From an uncultured Clostridia bacterium (GTDB lineage Bacteria > Bacillota > Clostridia > Oscillospirales > Ruminococcaceae), in contig CANPWR010000026.1 in the NCBI GenBank assembly GCA_947584825.1, positions 1 to 14,805 on the forward strand: a stretch of 14,805 nt of DNA, in the 5' to 3' direction. Under the pieces are notes generated by a model that saw only the letters and a list, made by a program, of their open reading frames with translations, was not told the origin of the DNA and ran no database searches. Both the position numbers and the translations under genes were made by a program. Shown here piece by piece: positions 1-5,647 of the stretch (position 1 is the stretch's first letter; each line of letters opens with the position of its first letter).

Positions 1-18
1 TAAAGTAAAATTTAAATA

Positions 19-37
19 AGCAACGGTGACGTTGCAT
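19..37. repeat. Palindromic intergenic repeat, copy A
   Basis: The core GCAACGGTGACGTTGC (20-35) is an imperfect palindrome with arms GCAACG/CGTTGC and a four-base centre. The whole 19-mer is repeated exactly, in inverted orientation, at 13393-13411, and a one-mismatch copy of the core lies at 13299-13314. All three copies are in gene-free spacers. This copy sits immediately before a terminator. It is probably a member of a dispersed intergenic repeat family; its function is unknown. Confidence 0.6.
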
Positions 38-39
38 CC

Positions 40-77
40 AATCCGCCTCTGGCAAGTTTGTCAGGGGTGGATTTTTT
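40..77 (+). terminator. Rho-independent terminator of a gene off the left edge
   Basis: The arms at 40-55 and 58-73 form a stem of about 15 pairs with a few G-U wobbles and a tiny loop. A six-T run follows at 72-77. A TAA at 1-3 could be the stop codon of the upstream gene, but its reading frame cannot be checked from this window. The hairpin points rightward, so it should insulate rex from upstream transcription. Confidence 0.75.
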
Positions 78-340
78 ATGCAACAACGGGTCGAACTTTG
101 ATAAAACTTATAATGCGAGACGCAAAATTAGCTATTCAGCAAAACAAAAAACGCAAAGAGCCTGCGGCGGCGAGCCGCCTTTCTTAGACTAGTTTGTAAG
201 GGGCGGTTTATATTATAACAACAAATAAAATTTCTTGATTTATTTCATAATATAAAATGTATAGGTTATTTAAGTAAAAATCAGTGTAAATCTATTTAAA
301 AAAAATACGCTTTTATGGTTAATTTTAGCTAAAAGGTAGA
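78..340. other. Gene-free spacer with GC-rich foldable segment
   Basis: No convincing gene is seen here. Short open frames (for example 67-192 and 113-187) lack ribosome sites and overlap structured DNA. A GC-rich island at 161-180 stands out in AT-rich surroundings. It can fold as 166-170 with 175-179, or 175-179 can instead pair with 202-206, so the two stems compete. The stretch 175-213 is a degenerate direct copy of the terminator at 43-77 (shared CCGCCT, AGTTTGT and GGGG blocks followed by T-rich DNA). The rest, 214-340, is very AT-rich with no feature I can support. Confidence 0.4.
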
Positions 341-358
341 ATGTTAAATAATTAACAA
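341..358. promoter_or_regulatory. Rex operator upstream of rex-adhE
   Basis: The site ATGTTAAATAATTAACAA matches the Rex consensus TTGTTAA-N4-TTAACAA at 13 of 14 specified positions. It contains a perfect TGTTAA-N4-TTAACA palindrome at 342-357. It lies 8 bp upstream of the -35 box of the rex promoter. This fits autoregulation of rex and NADH-responsive control of adhE downstream. A centre near -52 relative to the predicted start is further upstream than classical Rex sites that overlap the core promoter. Confidence 0.8.
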
Positions 359-366
359 TAATACTA

Positions 367-395
367 TTGACAATGGTAAAATGTGCGATTATAAT
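367..395 (+). promoter_or_regulatory. Sigma-A promoter of rex-adhE
   Basis: Perfect TTGACA (367-372) and TATAAT (390-395) boxes are separated by 17 bp. The predicted start is near 402, leaving a leader of about 45 nt before the rex ATG. The Rex operator lies just upstream. This is the only strong promoter found ahead of rex and adhE. Confidence 0.85.
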
Positions 396-447
396 TGTAT
401 CGATAAATAAATACTGATTGAATTTATCAAGGCTGTGAGGTGGTTAA

Positions 448-1095
448 ATGGAAAAATCAGAAAAAACAGTACCCAAGCAAACTGTGAAAAGACTTCCCAA
501 CTATTTGACCTATTTACTGAGTAAGGCAGATGAAGGTGTTATAAACATTTCGGCACCTATGGTTGCCAAAGAATTAAACCTTAACGAAGTACAGGTCAGA
601 AAAGACTTAGCATCGGTAAGCGAAAGCGGCGGAAAACCCAGAACCGGCTATTTGTTGCACACACTGATTATGGATATTGAGAAATATTTAGGCTATGATA
701 ATGTTAAAGATGCAATTATTGTCGGGGTAGGACATCTGGGAAGGGCATTAATGTCATTTAAGGGTTTTAAAAATCACGGACTTAATGTTATAGCAGGCTT
801 TGACACTAACAGTAATTTAATCGGAACAGAGTTTCAGGGCAAAAAGATTTTTTCAAATGACCAAATGATTGAGTTTTGCAAAAGTCTTAATATTCGAATA
901 GGAATTATAACCGTTCCGGATGAGTGTGCTCAAGAGGTTTGCGACATTATGGTAAGAGCAGGTATTTTGGCTATATGGAACTTTGCTCAGGTACATTTAA
1001 AAGTACCCGACAACATTATAGTACAAAACGAAAATCTTACGGCGTCGCTTGCAATTTTGTCAAAGTCAATAAGTAAAGAAAAAACTAACTTATAG
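448..1095 (+). CDS. rex: Redox-sensing transcriptional repressor Rex
   Basis: Rex is a dimeric repressor that senses the NADH/NAD+ ratio: NADH binding releases it from DNA and derepresses fermentation genes. The 215 residues match the family length of about 210. An N-terminal winged-helix DNA-binding domain spans about 8-85, with the typical stretch around VQVRKDLA and GKPRTGY. A Rossmann NAD(H) domain follows, with the dinucleotide loop GVGHLG at 93-98 and the GFD segment that ends the second strand at 117-119. The C-terminal helix (about 200-210) would be the domain-swapped dimer element. GAGGTGG at 437-443 gives good spacing to the ATG. adhE starts 35 nt downstream with no terminator or promoter between, so the two are probably one operon under the Rex operator at 341-358. 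His96 replaces the Asn more often seen in the loop. Confidence 0.95.
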   Translation: MEKSEKTVPKQTVKRLPNYLTYLLSKADEGVINISAPMVAKELNLNEVQVRKDLASVSESGGKPRTGYLLHTLIMDIEKYLGYDNVKDAIIVGVGHLGRALMSFKGFKNHGLNVIAGFDTNSNLIGTEFQGKKIFSNDQMIEFCKSLNIRIGIITVPDECAQEVCDIMVRAGILAIWNFAQVHLKVPDNIIVQNENLTASLAILSKSISKEKTNL

Positions 1096-1130
1096 CATTA
1101 ATTTTATATTATGAATAGGAGAGATTTGTA

Positions 1131-3773
1131 ATGAGTAACAAAAAGGAAACATCAACAGAGACTAAAACAGTATTTGTTGACAGCGTTGAATCTTTAGACG
1201 CAAGATTGAAAGATCTGAGAAAGGCTCAGGAAGAATTTGCTTCATTTTCTCAGGAAAAGGTTGATGAAATTTTCAAAGCGGCAGCAATTGCGGCAAACAA
1301 GCAGAGAATACCTCTTGCTAAAATGGCTGTTGAAGAAACAGGTATGGGAATAGTTGAGGATAAGGTCATAAAAAATAACTATGCGGCTGAATATATTTAC
1401 AACGCATATAAAAATACAAAAACCTGCGATATAATTGAAAGAGATGAGTCTTTTGGTACAATAAAGGTTGCCGAACCTATCGGTGTGGTTGCGGCAGTTA
1501 TTCCGACTACCAACCCTACTTCAACTGCAATATTTAAAACTCTTATCTGCTTAAAGACAAGAAACGCAATTATTATCTCCCCTCACCCAAGAGCTAAAAA
1601 CTGTACAATTGAAGCGGCAAAAATCGTTTTAGAAGCTGCTGTTAAAGCAGGTGCTCCGGAGGGAATTATCGCATGGATCGACGTTCCGTCACTTGAACTT
1701 ACAAATATGGTAATGAGCGAGGCTGATATTATCCTAGCAACAGGAGGACCAGGTATGGTTCACGCCGCATATTCAAGCGGAAAACCTGCTCTCGGAGTCG
1801 GTGCAGGAAACGTACCTGCTGTTATTGACAAATCGGCTGACATTAAAATGGCTGTAAACTCAATTATTCATTCAAAGACGTTTGATAACGGTGTTATATG
1901 CGCATCGGAGCAGTCGGTCATCATTGATAAGGATATATACCTTGACGTCAAGAAAGAGTTTAAAGAAAGAGGCTGTTACATCCTAAGCAAGACTGAAACC
2001 AAAAAGCTAGGTGAAACAATGATTATCAACGGCTCTTTGAACTCAAAGATTGCAGGTCAATCAGCATATGATATTGCAAAGCTTGCAGGAATAGATGTTC
2101 CTGAAAATACGAAAATTCTTATCGGAGAGGTTACTTCAGTTTCCCTCGACGAACCTTTCGCTCACGAAAAGCTTTCTCCTGTTCTAGCTATGTATAAATC
2201 TAAGAATTTTGACGACGCTTTGGAAAAAGCAGACCATTTAATAAAAGACGGCGGATATGGACATACTGCTTCTCTCTATGTCAATCCTGTAACCGAAAAG
2301 GAAAAGATCGATAGGTTTGCAAATATGATGAAAACCTGCCGTATTCTAGTAAACACTCCATCGTCTCACGGAGGCATCGGCGACTTGTATAACTTTATGC
2401 TGTCACCTTCTTTGACGCTTGGCTGCGGTTCATGGGGTGGAAATTCAGTTTCCGAAAACGTTGGAGTTAAACATCTATTAAACATAAAGACTGTTGCCGA
2501 GAGGAGAGAAAATATGCTTTGGTTCAGAGCGCCTGAAAAGGTTTACTTCAAAAAAGGCTGTCTGCCTGTCGCACTCAGAGAGCTAAAGACAGTTATGGAT
2601 AAGAAAAAATGCTTTATAGTTACAGACCAGTTCTTATACGAAAACGGATACACAAAATGCGTTACAGATAAATTAGACGAAATGGGAATCAAGCACGCAA
2701 CATTCTTTGACGTTGCTCCTGATCCGACGCTTGCCTGCGCTTTGGAAGGTACAAAGCAGATGACAGCTTTCGAACCTGATGTTATTATCGCTATCGGTGG
2801 AGGCTCAGCAATGGATGCTGCAAAGATCATGTGGGTCCTTTACGAACATCCTGAGGCTGACTTTATGGATATGGCAATGAGATTTATTGATATTCGAAAG
2901 AGAGTCTACACATTCCCTAAAATGGGTGAAAAAGCTTACTTTATCGCCGTTCCTACTTCATCGGGAACAGGCTCTGAGGTTACACCGTTTGCAGTAATTA
3001 CAGATGAAAGAACAGGAATAAAATATCCTCTTGCAGACTATGAACTGATGCCAAATATGGCTATTGTAGACGCTGATATGATGATGAATCAGCCTAAGGG
3101 ACTGACAGCGGCTTCAGGTATCGACGCTGTTACGCACGCTCTTGAGGCTTACGCATCTGTTATGGCTACAGACTATACAGACGGTCTGGCACTTAAAGCT
3201 CTTAAAAACATCTTCACATATCTGCCTTCTGCATATGAAAATGGTGCTAACGACCCTTACGCAAGAGAAAAGATGGCTACAGCATCAACGCTTGCAGGTA
3301 TGGCATTTGCAAACGCATTTTTAGGAGTATGCCACTCAATGGCACATAAGCTGGGTGCTTATCATCACCTTCCTCACGGTGTTGCCAATGCGCTTTTAAT
3401 AGACAATGTTATGAGGTTTAATGCAAATCCGTCGCCAAGAAAGATGGGTACCTTCTCACAATATCAATATCCTCATACTCTTGAAAGATACTGCGAATGT
3501 GCTAACTTCTTAGGTATCAATGGCAAAAACGACAAAGAAACTCTTGAACTGCTTATAGATGCTATAGATAACCTCAAGGAAAAAGTCGGCATTAAGAAGT
3601 CAATCAAGGATTACGGCATTTCCGAGGAGGACTTTATGTCTACACTTGACCAAATGACTGAGGACGCATTCGACGACCAATGTACAGGTGCTAACCCGAG
3701 GTATCCTCTTATGAGCGAGATCAAGGATATGTATATCAAAGCATACTATGGCGAAAAGCTGATAGAAGATTAG
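1131..3773 (+). CDS. adhE: Bifunctional acetaldehyde-CoA/alcohol dehydrogenase AdhE
   Basis: This cytoplasmic enzyme reduces acetyl-CoA to acetaldehyde and then ethanol, oxidising two NADH. Members of the family assemble into helical spirosomes. The 880 residues are the full family length. The aldehyde dehydrogenase domain (about 15-440) has a cofactor segment at 205-233 and the nucleophile Cys257 in GVICASEQ. A linker leads to the iron-dependent alcohol dehydrogenase domain (about 465-870), with the NAD motif GGGSAMDAAK at 556-565. The predicted iron ligands are Asp665, His669, His735 and His749, with the same spacing as in E. coli AdhE. AGGAGAG at 1117-1123 precedes the ATG. It lies downstream of rex, as expected for a Rex target. 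The stop codon forms part of the first unit of a 7-bp tandem array, and no hairpin terminator is visible after the gene. Confidence 0.97.
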   Translation: MSNKKETSTETKTVFVDSVESLDARLKDLRKAQEEFASFSQEKVDEIFKAAAIAANKQRIPLAKMAVEETGMGIVEDKVIKNNYAAEYIYNAYKNTKTCDIIERDESFGTIKVAEPIGVVAAVIPTTNPTSTAIFKTLICLKTRNAIIISPHPRAKNCTIEAAKIVLEAAVKAGAPEGIIAWIDVPSLELTNMVMSEADIILATGGPGMVHAAYSSGKPALGVGAGNVPAVIDKSADIKMAVNSIIHSKTFDNGVICASEQSVIIDKDIYLDVKKEFKERGCYILSKTETKKLGETMIINGSLNSKIAGQSAYDIAKLAGIDVPENTKILIGEVTSVSLDEPFAHEKLSPVLAMYKSKNFDDALEKADHLIKDGGYGHTASLYVNPVTEKEKIDRFANMMKTCRILVNTPSSHGGIGDLYNFMLSPSLTLGCGSWGGNSVSENVGVKHLLNIKTVAERRENMLWFRAPEKVYFKKGCLPVALRELKTVMDKKKCFIVTDQFLYENGYTKCVTDKLDEMGIKHATFFDVAPDPTLACALEGTKQMTAFEPDVIIAIGGGSAMDAAKIMWVLYEHPEADFMDMAMRFIDIRKRVYTFPKMGEKAYFIAVPTSSGTGSEVTPFAVITDERTGIKYPLADYELMPNMAIVDADMMMNQPKGLTAASGIDAVTHALEAYASVMATDYTDGLALKALKNIFTYLPSAYENGANDPYAREKMATASTLAGMAFANAFLGVCHSMAHKLGAYHHLPHGVANALLIDNVMRFNANPSPRKMGTFSQYQYPHTLERYCECANFLGINGKNDKETLELLIDAIDNLKEKVGIKKSIKDYGISEEDFMSTLDQMTEDAFDDQCTGANPRYPLMSEIKDMYIKAYYGEKLIED

Positions 3774-3857
3774 CAATTAGAAATTAGAAATTAGAGGTTA
3801 GAGGTTAGAGGTTAGAGGTTAGAGGTTAGAGGTTAGAGGTTAGAGGTTAGAGGTTAG
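3767..3857 (+). repeat. Heptanucleotide tandem array (13 units)
   Basis: Reading in steps of seven from 3767 gives AGATTAG, CAATTAG, AAATTAG twice, then AGGTTAG nine times without error (3795-3857). The TAG shared by every unit coincides in the first unit with the adhE stop codon. The diverged units lie at the adhE end and the homogeneous ones at the far end, which suggests recent expansion on that side. The array ends 24 bp before the -35 box of the next gene. Seven is not a multiple of three, so every reading frame meets TAG within 21 bp. Confidence 0.95.
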
Positions 3858-3881
3858 ATGAATTATCTTTCATTTTTCCTC

Positions 3882-3910
3882 TTGCATATTAATGTTTATT
3901 TTGGTATAAT
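3882..3910 (+). promoter_or_regulatory. Promoter of the kinase-fold gene
   Basis: TTGCAT (3882-3887) and TATAAT (3905-3910) are separated by 17 bp. The predicted start is near 3917, giving a leader of about 34 nt. AGGAGG at 3938-3943 lies 7 nt before the ATG at 3951. This makes the downstream gene independent of adhE, although readthrough from adhE is possible because no terminator is visible between them. Confidence 0.75.
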
Positions 3911-3950
3911 TTTAATAGGTTATTTGCATATTTTAATAGGAGGATAGATT

Positions 3951-4700
3951 ATGGATTTTGAAAAGGTAATAGCTGAAAGAAGTAAAAAAACCATCTATAA
4001 AGACGGCGATAAGGCTATAAAAGTTTTCAATAAAGATTTTAAAAAGTCTGACATTCTCAACGAAGCTCTAAACCAGGCGAGAGTTGAAGAAACCGGACTT
4101 AACATACCTTCCATTCTGGAGGTATCTATCATAGACGGAAAGTGGGCAATAACAAGCCAATTTATCGAAGGTAAAACCATTGCAAAGCTGATTGAGGAAA
4201 ACCCAGATAAAACTGATGAGTATTTAGAACTTTTTGTTGATATTCAACTAAAAATTCAAAGCAAGCAATGCCCTCTTTTAAATAAGCTGCAGGATAAAAT
4301 GCAGGGCAAGATCTCTCAGACTGATTTGGATGCTACTACAAGATACGAGCTTCACACTCGTCTGGCAGGAATGCCTAAACACCACAAAGTATGTCACGGA
4401 GATTTTAACCCTTCAAACGTTATTATCACAGAAAGCGGTGAGGCTTATGTTATTGACTGGGCTCACGCTACTCAGGGAAACGCTTCTGCTGACGCTGCAA
4501 GAACTTATCTTCTGTTTATGCTTCACGGTCAGAAAAGGCTAGGAGAAAAATATCTAAATCTGTTCTGCGAAAAGAGCGACACGGCTAAGCAGTATGTTCA
4601 GAAATGGATGCCGATTGTTGCAGCTTCTCAATCGGTAAAGGGAAACCCTGAAGAGAAGGATTTCTTGATGAACTGGGTAAACGTAGTAGACTACGAATAA
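3951..4700 (+). CDS. APH/choline-kinase-fold phosphotransferase, substrate unknown
   Basis: This is a predicted cytoplasmic small-molecule kinase of the aminoglycoside phosphotransferase superfamily. The catalytic motif HGDFNPSN is at 149-156 (base Asp151, metal ligand Asn156). The second metal-binding Asp169 lies in VIDWAHA. Lys24 in AIKVF and Glu38 are candidates for the ATP-anchoring pair. At 249 residues it is close to the family size and lacks membrane or export signals. The fold is shared by antibiotic kinases, choline, homoserine and sugar kinases and protein kinases, so the substrate cannot be read from sequence. Nothing nearby suggests mobile resistance. It has its own promoter and a perfect ribosome site, and it ends at a bidirectional terminator facing a convergent gene. 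Confidence 0.85.
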   Translation: MDFEKVIAERSKKTIYKDGDKAIKVFNKDFKKSDILNEALNQARVEETGLNIPSILEVSIIDGKWAITSQFIEGKTIAKLIEENPDKTDEYLELFVDIQLKIQSKQCPLLNKLQDKMQGKISQTDLDATTRYELHTRLAGMPKHHKVCHGDFNPSNVIITESGEAYVIDWAHATQGNASADAARTYLLFMLHGQKRLGEKYLNLFCEKSDTAKQYVQKWMPIVAASQSVKGNPEEKDFLMNWVNVVDYE

Positions 4701-4728
4701 ACTGCACAAATATTAATATGTAAAATCA

Positions 4729-4757
4729 AAAGCTCCCGATTAAATCGGGAGCTTATT
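4729..4757. terminator. Bidirectional Rho-independent terminator
   Basis: AGCTCCCGAT (4731-4740) and ATCGGGAGCT (4744-4753) form a perfect 10-bp stem around TAA. An A-rich run precedes it and a T-rich run follows, so it works in both directions. It serves the kinase-fold gene ending at 4700 (+) and the Thr-rich protein gene ending at 4763 (-). Confidence 0.9.
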
Positions 4758-4762
4758 TTATA

Positions 4763-5545
4763 TTATCTACTATTACGAGGACCGTTTGAATCGTAATTAT
4801 CAAAATCCTCTGAATCCTCAGCATAGATTATTTCGGGCTCGTCGTCATATTCATTCCGGAAATTCTGGTTTGCTGAATTATCATAATCGTTGTAGCGTGG
4901 GTTGTCATAATACCCGTCATCGTCATAATCCTGACCATCGTTTTCTCCGTCTTGGTAATCGTCGTAGTCATTATAGTCATCGTAACCGTTATCATTCTTT
5001 TTCTTTTTGTATCTCATCCAAAGAACAACTGCAATTATCGCAATAACCAACACAATAATTATCATCATCAAAACCGACTGAAACAACGACATACTTCCTC
5101 TAGGCTTAGTTTCTGAAGAAGTAGTTACAATCGACGCTGATGCTGTTTCTTTATTATCATCCTTATCTCCGACTGTAGTTGTCGTTGTATTTACCCTCGC
5201 AGCGTTGTTATTATAATCTTTTGTATCTCTGTATTCATAGGTCGTAGCAACAGATGTAGTAGTCTTTTTAGTCCTAGACTTTTTTGTACGATTTGTAGTT
5301 GTCTCCGTCGTTGTGGTAGTTGTTGTCGTGGTAGTTGCAGTCGTAGTTGTTGTTGTGATTTCCGGAGTAGTAACTGTTTCAGTAATTTCACTTTCCGAAA
5401 CACTGCTTGAAGGCTCAAAAACCTGTTCGCTGTCATTATTTGAAGGCTCAGCAGCGGAATCCTCCGCAAAAACTGAAAAACAAGCAATCGGCACAATTAT
5501 AAGCGATAATAAAAGGCAAATTATTCTTTTCATCTTTTTTGACAT
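4763..5545 (-). CDS. Secreted Thr-rich single-pass membrane protein, function unknown
   Basis: No known family is recognised. Numbering from the chosen start (260 residues), a signal peptide covers 1-27 with a likely cleavage site in SVFA/EDS. An acidic Ser/Glu region is followed by a Thr-rich stretch at about 56-122 that contains basic TKK patches. One transmembrane helix lies at about 153-177, then RYKKKK as stop-transfer signal. The cytoplasmic tail of about 75 residues is extremely rich in Asp, Tyr and Asn. The Thr run uses all four ACN codons, so it is kept as protein rather than being a simple DNA repeat. The ATG at 5545 is preferred over the one at 5551 because AAGGA (5554-5558) then has 8 nt spacing instead of 2. 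A consensus promoter lies upstream. A surface stalk or wall-spanning signalling role is inference. Confidence 0.8.
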   Translation of the reverse strand: MSKKMKRIICLLLSLIIVPIACFSVFAEDSAAEPSNNDSEQVFEPSSSVSESEITETVTTPEITTTTTTATTTTTTTTTTETTTNRTKKSRTKKTTTSVATTYEYRDTKDYNNNAARVNTTTTTVGDKDDNKETASASIVTTSSETKPRGSMSLFQSVLMMIIIVLVIAIIAVVLWMRYKKKKNDNGYDDYNDYDDYQDGENDGQDYDDDGYYDNPRYNDYDNSANQNFRNEYDDEPEIIYAEDSEDFDNYDSNGPRNSR

Positions 5546-5585
5546 TTTCATCTTCCTTTCGTTTTGTTGTCTGTTAATATATTAA

Positions 5586-5614
5586 ATTATAACCTTATTA
5601 TTTACTAAAGTCAA
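5586..5614 (-). promoter_or_regulatory. Promoter of the Thr-rich membrane protein gene
   Basis: On the minus strand TTGACT (5614-5609) and TATAAT (5591-5586) are 17 bp apart, with a predicted start near 5579. The leader to the chosen ATG is about 34 nt. It lies in the gap after asnB, so the gene does not depend on asnB readthrough. The start region also carries an imperfect Rex-like palindrome at 5572-5587. Confidence 0.75.
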
Positions 5615-5647
5615 ATTTCTTAGTAATATCAAATTATTAAATTATAT

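Noticed and set aside
67..192. 41-codon GTG-started ORF (and ATG-started ORF 113-187) upstream of rex
   Set aside because: The start lies inside the terminator stem, there is no ribosome site, and the sequence overlaps a foldable repeat-like segment.
3795..3857. Telomere-like or CRISPR-like repeat
   Set aside because: AGGTTAG units resemble telomeric TTAGGG-type repeats only by base composition. There are no spacers, and the array is internal to a gene-dense region.
3951..4700. Aminoglycoside resistance gene
   Set aside because: Only the fold-level motifs are shared. There is no mobile element or other resistance gene, and many housekeeping kinases share the fold.
5313..5585. Plus-strand ORF with a poly-Val start
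   Set aside because: It is the antisense shadow of the Thr-rich coding region and has no ribosome site. The minus-strand gene has signal peptide, promoter and terminator.
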